DNA from: an uncultured Eubacteriales bacterium
Lineage (GTDB): Bacteria; Bacillota; Clostridia; Oscillospirales; Oscillospiraceae
Length of the DNA stretch: 64,000 nucleotides
Assembly (NCBI GenBank): GCA_900547405.1
Contig: URGL01000004.1
Coordinates: 1-64,000, forward strand
Reading direction: 5' to 3'
Shown: positions 32,604 through 41,813 of the stretch, in pieces
How the letters are laid out: the number at the start of each line of letters is the position of its first letter
How positions within the stretch are numbered: position 1 is the stretch's first letter
Made by a program: the position numbers and the translations under genes
The notes under the pieces: generated by a model
Told to the model about the DNA's origin: nothing
The model's input: only the letters and a program-made list of their open reading frames with translations
Databases searched by the model: none

Positions 32604-34133
32604 GTGGATCAAAACAATTCTTCCCGATTGACCAATACCCTGCGGAATTTTCGCTTCGGCCTGGCGGCCCAGCTGGTGGTGACCCTGCTTGGCTTTTTGT
32701 CCCGGACCGTGTTTATGCGGGTTTTGGGCGAAGAATATCTGGGCATCAACGGCCTGTATACCAGCATCCTGGATGTGCTGTCCCTGACGGAGCTGGGCCT
32801 GGCGGATGTGGTGATCTTTTCCCTCTATAAGCCATTGGCGGAGGATGACACAGAGAAGCTGACGGCCCTTATGGGTTACTATAAGGTCATCTACCGGATC
32901 ATTGCCCTGACGGTGGGAGTCATCGGCGTGGCCTTGGTGCCGGTGTTGGGGGTGCTCATCAAGACGGAGATCGACCGATTCCATCTGGTGCTGTACTATC
33001 TGATGTTCCTCACCAATTCCGTCTGCTCCTATCTGCTGGTCTACAAGTCCAGCATCATCCAGGCGGATCAGAAGCGGTATCTGATTTCCAAATACACCAT
33101 GGCCTTCAAGCTGCTGACCACTGCTGTTCAGATCTTTGTGCTGCTGGTACTGGGCAGCTTTACGGTGTATCTTACCATCCAGATCACCATGACCGTTGCC
33201 AACAACCTCTATGTGTCCCGTCAGGCGGATAAGCTCTATCCCTTCCTGAAAAACAAGGCGGCGCTGCCAAAGGAGGAGAAGAAAGCCATCTTCCGGGATG
33301 TGCGCCATATGTTTTCCTACAAAGCGGGAGGCCAGCTGCTCAACGGCACGGATAACCTGTATATTTCTTCCCTGATTTCCACGGCCACCGTAGGCCGCTA
33401 CGACAACTACACCATGATCCAGACCATGGTGGTCACAGCCTTCACCAATACCCTCAATCAGGCGGTGCTGGGCTCTATCGGCAACCTGAACGCCACGGGC
33501 ACCCGGGAGCAGAAGAAGCAGATTTTTGATGTTTACAGCCTGGTATTTTCCTGGATCACCACCTTCTGCACGTTGTCCCTGCTGGTGCTCTACAATCCCT
33601 TTATCCGCATCTGGGCCGGGGAGAGCTGGCTGCTGCCTGGGTCAACGGTGGCGGTGATCTGCCTGAATTTCTTCCTGCCCAATGTGCTGACTCCCGTATG
33701 GAGCTACCGGAACACCACGGGCCTTTTCCGGGAGACGAAGAATATTCTGCTCTATGCCGCCGCCATCAATCTGGTGCTGTCCTATTTCTTCGGTGTCCGC
33801 TGGGGCCTGACGGGCATCCTGGCGGCTACCTCGGTGTCGAGATTGCTGACCTCATTCTGGTTTGAGCCCTATCTGCTCCACAAGCGGATCTTCGGCTGCT
33901 CCAGCGCCCCCTACTTTCTGCGGCAGGGGCTGTACCTGGCCGTTGTGGCGGTGTCCTTCGCTCTCATCCAAGGGGCTGCCGGGGCCCTGAGGCTGGGCCT
34001 GTGGGGAGATTTTCTCCTGAAGGGAATCCTCTGCGTCATCGTTCCCAACGGGCTTCTGCTGCTGCTCAGCGGCCGGACCGAGGCCTTCGGATACCTAAAG
34101 AGGAAGCTCCTGGAAAAACAAAGGGACCGGTAA
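32604..34133 (+). CDS. Polysaccharide/oligosaccharide flippase (Wzx/MATE-like)
   Basis: A 509-residue polytopic membrane protein with about 12-14 hydrophobic helices and no extracellular domain. The N-terminal LAAQLVVTLLGFLSRTVFMRVLGEEYLGINGL (in parts) and LSLTELGLADVVIFSLYKPLA match polysaccharide biosynthesis proteins of the oligosaccharidyl-lipid flippase superfamily, which move lipid-linked sugars across the membrane. The start is GTG at 32604 with GGAGGA upstream. There are no glycosyltransferases next to it, so the substrate cannot be read from context. The PIG-L deacetylase and CotH genes that follow suggest surface glycan work. Confidence 0.88.
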   Translation: MDQNNSSRLTNTLRNFRFGLAAQLVVTLLGFLSRTVFMRVLGEEYLGINGLYTSILDVLSLTELGLADVVIFSLYKPLAEDDTEKLTALMGYYKVIYRIIALTVGVIGVALVPVLGVLIKTEIDRFHLVLYYLMFLTNSVCSYLLVYKSSIIQADQKRYLISKYTMAFKLLTTAVQIFVLLVLGSFTVYLTIQITMTVANNLYVSRQADKLYPFLKNKAALPKEEKKAIFRDVRHMFSYKAGGQLLNGTDNLYISSLISTATVGRYDNYTMIQTMVVTAFTNTLNQAVLGSIGNLNATGTREQKKQIFDVYSLVFSWITTFCTLSLLVLYNPFIRIWAGESWLLPGSTVAVICLNFFLPNVLTPVWSYRNTTGLFRETKNILLYAAAINLVLSYFFGVRWGLTGILAATSVSRLLTSFWFEPYLLHKRIFGCSSAPYFLRQGLYLAVVAVSFALIQGAAGALRLGLWGDFLLKGILCVIVPNGLLLLLSGRTEAFGYLKRKLLEKQRDR

Positions 34134-34216
34134 TCAAAAAGAAGGCAAAAAGGCCTGCCGGGAAAACACAAATTGGATTATCCGGGTATAATAATCCCCG
34201 AAGGACGGTGCTGCAC

Positions 34217-35641
34217 ATGAGACGATTTCTTTTCCTCCTGATCCTGCTGGCCCTGCTTCCTGTGGCGGCGGTGGCGCAGGATGTCAGCGGTGCGGACAGG
34301 GTGACAGACAGCCAGGGCTTTTCCGGGATTGGCGGCCTGTTTGACGGGAAAAAGAACCAGGGGTCAAAAGCCCAGGACCATGCCAGGCTTACCCTGGAGG
34401 ACCCGGAAGGGCTGCGGTATCTGTACCTGATTTTTGATACGGAATACCCTGGCTTTCGGGTCACCGGTGAACATGGAGAGGAAAAAGAAGCGGGGCAGGA
34501 GCAGTTTCTCCACACGCTGGTGGATCTGACGGCCCTTTTTGGAGAGCCCCAGAAGCGGGTCACGATTTCCTTTGACGCGGGACAGGTACCTCTTTACGAG
34601 CTGTATCTGTTTACGGATGGAGAACTGCCGGACTGGGTCCAGCAGTGGGAGGCTCCCGTGGAGGGGGCCACGGATCTGGTGCTCTTCTCCACCCATTGCG
34701 ACGATGAGCAGCTGTTTTTTGCCGGAGTGCTGCCCTATTACGCCGGAGAACTGGGCTACCGGGTGGAGGTGGTGTACCTCACCAACCACCGGAATCTGAA
34801 CAATTACCGCTGCCACGAGGCCCTGGACGGCCTGTGGGCCTGCGGAGTCCGGCAGTATCCGGTTTTCGGCGGCTTTGCGGACTACTACTCCCGCCGGGGA
34901 GAGGACGCGTTGAACCAGTACCGAATCCAGGGAGTCACCCGGGAGGACCTCCAGGGCTATGTGGTGGAGCAGCTCCGCCGGTTCCGGCCTCTGGTTGCCC
35001 TGGGCCATGACCTGAAAGGGGAGTACGCCCATGGGGCCCACATCCTCTATGCCACCCTGCTGACGGAGGGCTGGGAGGCTGCCGGGGAGGAAACCGCCTT
35101 CCCGGAGTCCGCCCAGCGCTACGGCACATGGCTGACGCCGAAGCTCTACCTCCATTCTTACGAAGAAAACCAGATCGTGATGGACTGGGACCAGCCCCTG
35201 AAGGCCTTTGGCGGCATGACCGCCTATGAGGTCTGCAAGGAGCGGGGCTTCCCCAGCCATGCCAGCCAGGTGGCGGATTTTGCCTGGTATATGGCAGGCA
35301 TGGACAAGGCTGCCGACATTCCCCAATACAGCCCCTGCTATTTTGGACTCTATGCGTCTACGACGGGGCCGGATGAGACAGGCGGGGACTTCTTCGAACA
35401 CCTGACGGATTACGCCCAGCAGGAAAAAGAGGCGGAACAGGCACGCCGGGAGTCGGAGGAGGCCGCCCAACGGGAAGCGCAGGCCGCCCGGGAGGCTGCC
35501 CAGACGGATCCTGAGACCATCCCGGAATCCGCACCGGACCCGGCTCCCCAGCCGGACACCCTGACTGCTCCCTATGGCCTGCTGGCCGTTCCCTTGGCTC
35601 TGGTGGTGGGGACTCTGCTGCTGCTCCGAAAAAAATCCTGA
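34217..35641 (+). CDS. Membrane-anchored PIG-L family deacetylase
   Basis: A 474-residue exported protein. It has a signal peptide (MRRFLFLLILLALLPVAAVA), a beta-rich N-terminal domain, then a PIG-L/LmbE-type domain from about residue 155: the metal-binding motif is THCDDEQLF (usual form PHxDDE) and the second motif is EYAHGAH. After it comes a charged coiled-coil stretch rich in E, A and R (about 395-430), a proline-rich linker and a C-terminal helix followed by RKKS, like a surface anchor. The family de-N-acetylates sugars. A TATAAT occurs at 34187-34192, without a clear -35. The frame extends upstream but the signal peptide fixes the start. Confidence 0.87.
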   Translation: MRRFLFLLILLALLPVAAVAQDVSGADRVTDSQGFSGIGGLFDGKKNQGSKAQDHARLTLEDPEGLRYLYLIFDTEYPGFRVTGEHGEEKEAGQEQFLHTLVDLTALFGEPQKRVTISFDAGQVPLYELYLFTDGELPDWVQQWEAPVEGATDLVLFSTHCDDEQLFFAGVLPYYAGELGYRVEVVYLTNHRNLNNYRCHEALDGLWACGVRQYPVFGGFADYYSRRGEDALNQYRIQGVTREDLQGYVVEQLRRFRPLVALGHDLKGEYAHGAHILYATLLTEGWEAAGEETAFPESAQRYGTWLTPKLYLHSYEENQIVMDWDQPLKAFGGMTAYEVCKERGFPSHASQVADFAWYMAGMDKAADIPQYSPCYFGLYASTTGPDETGGDFFEHLTDYAQQEKEAEQARRESEEAAQREAQAAREAAQTDPETIPESAPDPAPQPDTLTAPYGLLAVPLALVVGTLLLLRKKS

Positions 35642-35657
35642 TTTCGCGAAAATCCTC

Positions 35658-35686
35658 TTGACAAATCTATCCGTCTGTGCTAATAT
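35658..35686 (+). promoter_or_regulatory. Promoter for tRNA-Arg
   Basis: TTGACA (35658-35663), a 17-base spacer and TAATAT (35681-35686), 24 bases before the tRNA. Confidence 0.88.
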
Positions 35687-35709
35687 ATTCGAGCGTTGAG
35701 CAGACGTAT

Positions 35710-35786
35710 GCGCCGGTAGCTCAGTTGGATAGAGTGACTGACTACGAATCAGTAGGTCGGGGGTTCGAGTCCCTTCCGGCGTACCA
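35710..35786 (+). tRNA. tRNA-Arg (anticodon ACG)
   Basis: A 77-base cloverleaf: acceptor GCGCCGG with CCGGCGT (first pair G-T), anticodon stem ACTGA/TCAGT with loop CTACGAA (anticodon ACG, decoding CGN after A34 deamination), a TTCGAGT T-loop and an encoded CCA. Confidence 0.96.
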
Positions 35787-35789
35787 CAA

Positions 35790-35826
35790 AAAATCCCCAG
35801 AATCTTAGAGATTTTGGGGATTTTTT
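35790..35826 (+). terminator. Terminator after tRNA-Arg
   Basis: AATCCCCAGAATCT and its near-complement AGATTTTGGGGATT form a stem around TAG, followed by a run of T. Confidence 0.88.
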
Positions 35827-35941
35827 GTACGCTCATGGCAAATTGTAAGAAGCGATTTTTGGTTATTCATAGTCTGTTCACAATCTTCGGCTATTTTGTA
35901 AAGAGTAAGATTCTATGCAAAAGGAAGAAAGAGGGCCGAGT

Positions 35942-37435
35942 ATGCGCCGCACCGTTCAAAAAATTTTGTTTCTTTCCGCGTTGATTCTGTTGGGCGGTGT
36001 GCTGGCCTTTCAGTGGACCCATTCGGATACCTGTTTGGGGTTGCGCTTTTGGGAGGACATTCCGGATAACTGCCAATACGTCTATCGGGACTACAGCGAT
36101 GTGCTCTGGTTTTATGACCAGAAGGCCGCCGTAGATGTAGAGTCCTCTACCATCTACATTTCTCAGGACATCGGCCCGGAGACTACCTATGCCGCGCTGG
36201 AGGGCAGGCTGACCCTCAACAACCTGCTGACTCCCATGTATTTTCTACGGGATGAGGCCTTTCAGAATCTGGAGGCCGCCGTCCGGGAGGGGCATCGCTT
36301 CGGCTTGATCATTTCCACAGGAAGGCGCTATATGCGCTACGATGTGGTCTTTACCACCCTGCCGGTCCTGGCTATGGAGGACCCGGACAGCACGATGCTG
36401 ACGGAGAAGGGACCCATTGTCCGGGGCTCACTGTCCCTATGGAGCCCAGTGGACACCGAGACGGATACCTATTCCGTCAAGCACAGCCTGGTCCGCTGGA
36501 AGATCCGGGGCCAGACCACCGCCGAGCTGGATAAAAAGTGCTACAAGCTGACCCTGGAAAAGAACGGCGGCGGCAAGCGGAACCAGAATCTGCTGGGCCT
36601 GGGCAAGGACGATGACTGGATCCTCAACGCCATGGCCATGGATGACTTTAAGGTCAAGGAGCAGTTCGCCATGAAGCTATGGAATCGGTTGGCGGAGCAG
36701 TCCCCTTGGGACTATCCTATGTCTTCCGGTGCCTACTGCGAAGTGGTGCTGAACGGCCATTATCAGGGGCTGTATCTCCTCCAGCGCCGGGTGGACCGAA
36801 AGTATCTGGGGCTTTCCGACGGACAGATCCTCCTAAAGCCTGACTCCGGCCTGGTGCTGAACGATGACCCCCGGACCCCCATTGAGGTGGTCTATCCCAC
36901 CGGCACATCAGCTGCCATCAAGGAGCTTTGGCTGGACATCCGGGAGAATCGGCTTGGGACCATCATGGATACGGACAACTATGCGGATATCAGCATCTTT
37001 ACACAGCTGGGGTACCTCCAGGACAACTGGTCCTACCGGAATCTCTTCGTCCTGCTGACCCCGGAAGGGGATGACTACCGCCTGCAATACACCCTGTGGG
37101 ACACGGATATGTCCATGGGACTGTGCTTTGGCTTCCAGTATGATTACCGGGAAAGCACGCAGACGAGTCTGCTCCGCAGTGACTACGATGCCGTCCTGGC
37201 GGCTCACCCGGACCTGGACCGGATCGTTGCCCGGCGGTGGCGGGAGCTGCGGGAAGATCTCCTGTCGGATGAGTCCATGGAGGAGCTGATGGACAGCCTG
37301 ACCGAAGAGCTGGCCGACAGCGGCGCAATGCCCCGGGACCAGGCGCTGTGGGGCCATGCCTTCGGCGATGCTGCCACTCCGGCCCAGTTCCTGCGGGACC
37401 GGGTGGCATTCCTGGACACCTACTACGTACAGTAA
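35942..37435 (+). CDS. CotH-family protein kinase, copy 1
   Basis: A 497-residue protein with an N-terminal membrane anchor (ILFLSALILLGGVLAF) and a CotH-kinase domain. Visible family features are the repeated core DDDWILNAMAMDDFKVKEQ, GHYQGLYLLQRRVDRKYLGL (split at G) and the metal-binding LWDTDMSMGL near residue 395. CotH proteins are atypical kinases, in Bacillus acting on spore-coat proteins; here the anchor points to the cell envelope. The ATG at 35942 is chosen for AAAGAGGG upstream; an ATG 27 bases earlier is open but less well placed. It has a tandem paralog 12 bases downstream. Confidence 0.87.
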   Translation: MRRTVQKILFLSALILLGGVLAFQWTHSDTCLGLRFWEDIPDNCQYVYRDYSDVLWFYDQKAAVDVESSTIYISQDIGPETTYAALEGRLTLNNLLTPMYFLRDEAFQNLEAAVREGHRFGLIISTGRRYMRYDVVFTTLPVLAMEDPDSTMLTEKGPIVRGSLSLWSPVDTETDTYSVKHSLVRWKIRGQTTAELDKKCYKLTLEKNGGGKRNQNLLGLGKDDDWILNAMAMDDFKVKEQFAMKLWNRLAEQSPWDYPMSSGAYCEVVLNGHYQGLYLLQRRVDRKYLGLSDGQILLKPDSGLVLNDDPRTPIEVVYPTGTSAAIKELWLDIRENRLGTIMDTDNYADISIFTQLGYLQDNWSYRNLFVLLTPEGDDYRLQYTLWDTDMSMGLCFGFQYDYRESTQTSLLRSDYDAVLAAHPDLDRIVARRWRELREDLLSDESMEELMDSLTEELADSGAMPRDQALWGHAFGDAATPAQFLRDRVAFLDTYYVQ

Positions 37436-37447
37436 GGGAGAAAGACT

Positions 37448-38962
37448 ATGTCAAAACGACGCCCCATTGCCAGAGCTTTTTTCCTGGTTTCCCTGGCGGT
37501 GCTGCTGGGATCTATTTTCCGGTTTACCTGGCGGCAGCAATATGTCTGCCTGGGGGTTCCCTTCCTGGCGGCAAGTCCGGCGGAGGAGGGCTATGAATAT
37601 TATGATTACAGCCAGGCTCTCTTCTTCTCGGGAGAGAAGGCCCCTATGGATGTGGAGAGCTCTACCATCTATATCTCCCAGAGCATTTCGGAGGGTACCT
37701 CCTTCACCGATCTCCAGGGACGGCTCACCTGCTCCTTCCCCGGGACCCGGATGTATTTCCTGGAGGATCCGCTTTTTGAGGATCTGGCCTCGGCGGCAGC
37801 CGAAAATCATCCCTTTGCCCTATTGGTGCGTTCCGGAGACAGCTTTATGCGCTACCGGGTGATATTTACCACGCTGCCGGTGTTCTCCATTGAGGATCCG
37901 GATCACACGGAGCTTCAGGAAAAGGGCGTCTATGCCTACGGCACCTTCCGGGCCTGGACACCCAATGACCCGGAGCTGGAAGGATACACCGTCAAGTCCA
38001 CCCCTGTTCGCTGGAACCTTCGGGGCGGAACGGCTACTGTTATGCCCAAAAAGAGCATCAAGCTGACATTGCAGAAATCCGACGGCACCAAGCGGAATAT
38101 GGAGTTGCTGGGCATGGGCTCCGATGACGATTGGATCCTGAACCCCATGAGCCTGGATGACTTTAAGGTGAAGGAGAATCTGCTGATGACCCTCTGGAAC
38201 GAGCTGGCCCAGGAAAACGACTGGGATGTGCGGATGTCTACCGGAAACTACTGTGAAATCGTCATGAACGGTCGCTACCGGGGGCTGTATCTCCTCCAGC
38301 GCCGGATAGACCGGAAGTACCTGAATCTGGAGCCGGACCAGATCCTCTTAAAGGGGGAGGGCGGCTCTATGAGCAGACTCAATAAGCCGGAGGGCTACAG
38401 CATTATCTACTCCAAGCTGACGGATGAGCAGACCTATGATTTGTGGCTGGATCTCCAGAAAAACCGATTCGGGCAGTCTGTCAACCTGCGCAATTACGCG
38501 GATGTAAGCCTCTTTGTCCAGTTCGGCTATATGCAGGACAATTCCCTGTTCCGGAATATTTTCTATCTGCTCAGCCCCAGGGATGGGGACTACGAGCTGC
38601 AGCTGATCCTTTGGGACACGGATATGTCTATGGGCCTGGTGAAGGACTTTGCCTACAACTATGAAGAGAGCATCCACACAACCCTGAATCGGGCGGACTA
38701 TGAGAAGGTCCAGGCCGCCCACAGTGATTTGGATCAGGTGGTTGCCACCCGGTGGTTCCAGCTCCGGCAGAGCGCCTTTGCCGAAGAGCACCTGCTTTCC
38801 ACTCTGGAAGGCCTTTCCGGCCAGATAGCCGCCAGCGGCGCTATGGACCGGGACTATGACCGTTGGGGTCTGTATGTCAGCAGCCCACGGCCACTGGAGG
38901 ACTTTATCCGGGACCGCCTGGAATTTTTGGATGGATACTACGCACAGCTCCTTGCGTCATAA
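37448..38962 (+). CDS. CotH-family protein kinase, copy 2
   Basis: A 504-residue paralog of the preceding protein with the same layout. It has an N-terminal anchor (AFFLVSLAVLLGSIF), shared blocks VESSTIYIS, FTTLPVFSIEDPD, SDDDWILNPMSLDDFKVKE, GRYRGLYLLQRRIDRKYL (split at Y) and the metal motif LWDTDMSMGL. The two proteins differ at many positions, so the duplication is old. The Shine-Dalgarno is AAGGGAGA. Both probably modify envelope proteins; targets cannot be seen here. Confidence 0.87.
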   Translation: MSKRRPIARAFFLVSLAVLLGSIFRFTWRQQYVCLGVPFLAASPAEEGYEYYDYSQALFFSGEKAPMDVESSTIYISQSISEGTSFTDLQGRLTCSFPGTRMYFLEDPLFEDLASAAAENHPFALLVRSGDSFMRYRVIFTTLPVFSIEDPDHTELQEKGVYAYGTFRAWTPNDPELEGYTVKSTPVRWNLRGGTATVMPKKSIKLTLQKSDGTKRNMELLGMGSDDDWILNPMSLDDFKVKENLLMTLWNELAQENDWDVRMSTGNYCEIVMNGRYRGLYLLQRRIDRKYLNLEPDQILLKGEGGSMSRLNKPEGYSIIYSKLTDEQTYDLWLDLQKNRFGQSVNLRNYADVSLFVQFGYMQDNSLFRNIFYLLSPRDGDYELQLILWDTDMSMGLVKDFAYNYEESIHTTLNRADYEKVQAAHSDLDQVVATRWFQLRQSAFAEEHLLSTLEGLSGQIAASGAMDRDYDRWGLYVSSPRPLEDFIRDRLEFLDGYYAQLLAS

Positions 38963-38972
38963 AAAATAAATG

Positions 38973-39031
38973 AGCCGTCCCCGGCTGCACCGCGATTCCT
39001 GCTTGGCAGGGCGGCGCAGCCGGGGACGGCT
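38973..39031. terminator. Bidirectional terminator between convergent cotH-like and DUF4340 genes
   Basis: Long perfect arms AGCCGTCCCCGGCTGC (38973-38988) and GCAGCCGGGGACGGCT (39016-39031) with a 27-base loop. An A-rich run lies on the left and TTGCTTTT on the right, so it can serve both strands. Confidence 0.85.
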
Positions 39032-39036
39032 TGCTT

Positions 39037-40374
39037 TTATTCCGCCAGGACGATGGCGGTAATGGCTTCGCAGAGGGTCACTACATCGGTTCGGTTTACA
39101 CAAACCGTGGATTCCCCGTTCAAGGTCACCAGAGACTGGCTGGCCGTGTCCCGGTAGAAGCAGAGGGTTACGTCCTCTTTCCCTTCCCGGCTGACGGTCA
39201 GCTCCAGGTCCTTGGCTCTTGTGGGGCTTTTCCCCAGGGCGGAGCCGGTGGGGGTCATGGCGGTGACGGAGGTCAGCACATCCCCAAGGGATACCTCGCT
39301 GCCGTTCAGCAGCCAATAGGTCTCCTGTTCGCCCGCTTCCACCGTTTCTCCGGCCTCGGTGGATACCTTGTCCCGGGTAGCGGAGGTGAAGCGCCAGGTT
39401 TCTCCGGCGAGCTGGACTGTGACGGAGGAAACCGTATCCCAGTCCATCAGCAGGACCTCGTTGGGATAAAGGTCTGCCGGGTCCGCCTGCAGCAGGGCAT
39501 TGACATCGGTGGCATCCATCCAGTAGATGATCCTCGAGTCATTCATTCGGGCATAATACTGGCCGGATAGGGCGTCCCCCACTTCCAGGGTATAGGTGCC
39601 GGTGCCGTAGCGGACGGTGAGGCGCAGGGTGGGATCGTCAAAGCCATAGGCGCTTGGGTCTGTGGCGTTGTAGTCGGCGCAGCCCTCCCAGGTCATGTCG
39701 GTGCCGTGGCGGATCAGCGCCTCGGTGTTCTCCGTGTCCAGGGGTGTGTCGCCATAGAACCAGATATAGTCCTGGGAGTAGCTGAGATTTTCTCCCTGCC
39801 GATCCCTCAGGACCAGGGTGCTGCCGTCTTTTCGCTCCAGGGTCACCTGGGACAGGTTTTCCATCATGGGGGCCTCCTGGAGCTCCACCAGGTCCAGCAT
39901 GGAATACTGGAAGGGGCTCAAAATGTCAGCGCTGGTGATATAAACCTTTCCATCCCCCAGGGAGAAATAACGGCCCCCGTCCATGGCGGCATCGCTGCCG
40001 ATTTTCAGGGTCTTATTTTCGAAGGTGACGGTACACTTGGGGGCATCCAGCCCGTAGGTCTTGTCGGTACTGGGGGAGTCGATGGTCTTATCGGCGCTCA
40101 GGGTTTCCAGCACCTGTGCCATGGCCTGGGCTTTGTCCTGGTCCAGCGGGAAGCTGTCATCCGCCTCGTAGGACCAGCCCGTCTCGGTTTTGACGAAGGT
40201 CATGGGCTGCTCGTAGGTGACGGTGAAGGCTGTCAGATCCGCTTCTCCCAGGCTCTGGGCGCTATTTTCTTCCTCTGAGGAGGTCTTGGGCTGGATCTGT
40301 GAGACCGCCGCAAAGGCAGCCAGCAGGGCAGCCAGCAGGGCCCCCATCCAGAGCAATGTCTTTCTCCTCTTCAT
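39037..40374 (-). CDS. DUF4340 domain protein of a GldG-type ABC system
   Basis: A 445-residue protein with one N-terminal anchor (LLWMGALLAALLAAFAAVS) and two DUF4340-like repeats outside the membrane (FTVTYEQPMTFVKTETGW, YGLDAPKCTVTF, then LRLTVRYGTGTYTLEVGD). It is the last gene of a four-gene operon (ATPase, permease, GldG-like, DUF4340) and its start overlaps the GldG-like stop by four bases. DUF4340 proteins regularly accompany GldG-type transport proteins; exact function unknown. Confidence 0.88.
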   Translation of the reverse strand: MKRRKTLLWMGALLAALLAAFAAVSQIQPKTSSEEENSAQSLGEADLTAFTVTYEQPMTFVKTETGWSYEADDSFPLDQDKAQAMAQVLETLSADKTIDSPSTDKTYGLDAPKCTVTFENKTLKIGSDAAMDGGRYFSLGDGKVYITSADILSPFQYSMLDLVELQEAPMMENLSQVTLERKDGSTLVLRDRQGENLSYSQDYIWFYGDTPLDTENTEALIRHGTDMTWEGCADYNATDPSAYGFDDPTLRLTVRYGTGTYTLEVGDALSGQYYARMNDSRIIYWMDATDVNALLQADPADLYPNEVLLMDWDTVSSVTVQLAGETWRFTSATRDKVSTEAGETVEAGEQETYWLLNGSEVSLGDVLTSVTAMTPTGSALGKSPTRAKDLELTVSREGKEDVTLCFYRDTASQSLVTLNGESTVCVNRTDVVTLCEAITAIVLAE

Positions 40375-41813
40375 CTGCGTTTCCTCCGCACGTTCAGGAT
40401 CATGCCCAGTGCCAGCAGGGTCCCCGGGATCACCGCCAGAACCAGGATGCTCAGGATGTTGGCGGTGGCATCGGACATGGTCAGGTAGTTGGTGCCCAGG
40501 GTCTTGGCATGGATGGTGACGCTCTGCTCCTGGTCACAGAGCCAGTCCAGGGCGTTGAGGAACAGATCCTGGTTGCCCCCGGAGACCCGGGCGTTGGCAT
40601 CGTCGTCGGTAATACCGGTGGAGCCGATCCATACCAGGCGGCTTTCCAATCCGTCATCCAGAGTTTTGGTGGACTGGGCAGCCAGAGCGAAGGGACCAGC
40701 AATGTCCCCATCCTCCTTTTCGTAGGTGGTGAGCTGGTAGCCCGCCAGCTTGGAGTAGGCCCGGGAGGAGGTGGTCAGCAGGGCTGTGGCGGAGACATTC
40801 TCCGGCTGGTCCGTGGCTACGGTCAGGCCCTGGGCCACGGGAAGCATACAGTAGTAGTTGCCGTCAATGAGGGGATTGGTAATGGCGTGGGACTCCATGT
40901 CCGGCATCAGATAGTAGGGGGTAGACAGAGCGTAGTAGTTGCCGTTGCCCTCCAGGACAATGCCGGGGTTGGAGGTAATGCCGTAGGTGGCAAGCAGAGC
41001 CTCCAGCTTCTCCGGGGCCTGCTTTTTGGGAGGCTGGGAGATATAGAGAAGGTTGCCGCCGTTTTCCAGATAGGCAGCCAGAATATCGATCTCCTCCTGG
41101 GTAAAGTCCGTATCCGGGGCATTGATGAACAGGGCACCGGCATCCTCGGGAATGGCTTCCACCGTCAAAAGGGAAAGGGCTTTGGTTTCCAGGTTGGCCT
41201 TGCTGACGGCATCGGCGAACTGGGTGCTCAGAGTCGCCTCTCCGTGGCCGGTGGTCAGATAGATCAGGGGCAGGCTATCGCTGGTCACATAGGCAATGGC
41301 CCCGGTGAGGACCTGCTCCCCGGCGAACTGAGTTGTATACTGGCCGGTGGTATAGTAGCTGGACGCGTCATAGGTGTAGATGTCATAATAGCTCAGATAC
41401 CGATACCGCTGGGCAGAAACCACCACCAGAGAGTTGTTGTAGGTCTCCGACACATCATACTGGCTCAGAAAATCCGGATACACATCCGGGTCCCGGACCA
41501 CCACCTTCAGGTTTGTGCTCCGGCTTTCGTACTGGGAAAGGAGCTGCTCAATGTTGGCATCCTCCTGCCCAGCCTGGACCACCCAGTAGACCGTAATGTT
41601 CTTCTCAAGAGAGGACACCAGATTTTCACTCTGGGCGGACAGGGTAAAGAGCTTTTGCTTGGTCACGTCCTGCTTGGTAAGGCTTTCGGGCAGAGCGCCC
41701 GTCAGCAGGTTCACGGCAATGGCAATGGCTACGGCCAGGGCACAGACCAACAGGCTGTAGCCCCCAGCCCGGAAGGACCGGCTGCGGAAACCGGAAAAAT
41801 CAGGCATTTTCAT
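40371..41813 (-). CDS. GldG-family ABC transporter auxiliary protein
   Basis: A 480-residue protein with an N-terminal membrane helix (YSLLVCALAVAIAIAVNLL), a large extracytoplasmic GldG/IFT52-like domain (SAQSENLVSSLEKNITVYWV, LSQYESRSTNLKVVVRDPD) and a C-terminal helix (ANILSILVLAVIPGTLLALG) ending in basic RRKRR. The ATG at 41813 overlaps the permease TGA (ATGA); a GTG three codons earlier is also open. Related to the gliding-motility exporter GldAFG, but in Firmicutes these systems are not tied to motility. Confidence 0.88.
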   Translation of the reverse strand: MKMPDFSGFRSRSFRAGGYSLLVCALAVAIAIAVNLLTGALPESLTKQDVTKQKLFTLSAQSENLVSSLEKNITVYWVVQAGQEDANIEQLLSQYESRSTNLKVVVRDPDVYPDFLSQYDVSETYNNSLVVVSAQRYRYLSYYDIYTYDASSYYTTGQYTTQFAGEQVLTGAIAYVTSDSLPLIYLTTGHGEATLSTQFADAVSKANLETKALSLLTVEAIPEDAGALFINAPDTDFTQEEIDILAAYLENGGNLLYISQPPKKQAPEKLEALLATYGITSNPGIVLEGNGNYYALSTPYYLMPDMESHAITNPLIDGNYYCMLPVAQGLTVATDQPENVSATALLTTSSRAYSKLAGYQLTTYEKEDGDIAGPFALAAQSTKTLDDGLESRLVWIGSTGITDDDANARVSGGNQDLFLNALDWLCDQEQSVTIHAKTLGTNYLTMSDATANILSILVLAVIPGTLLALGMILNVRRKRR

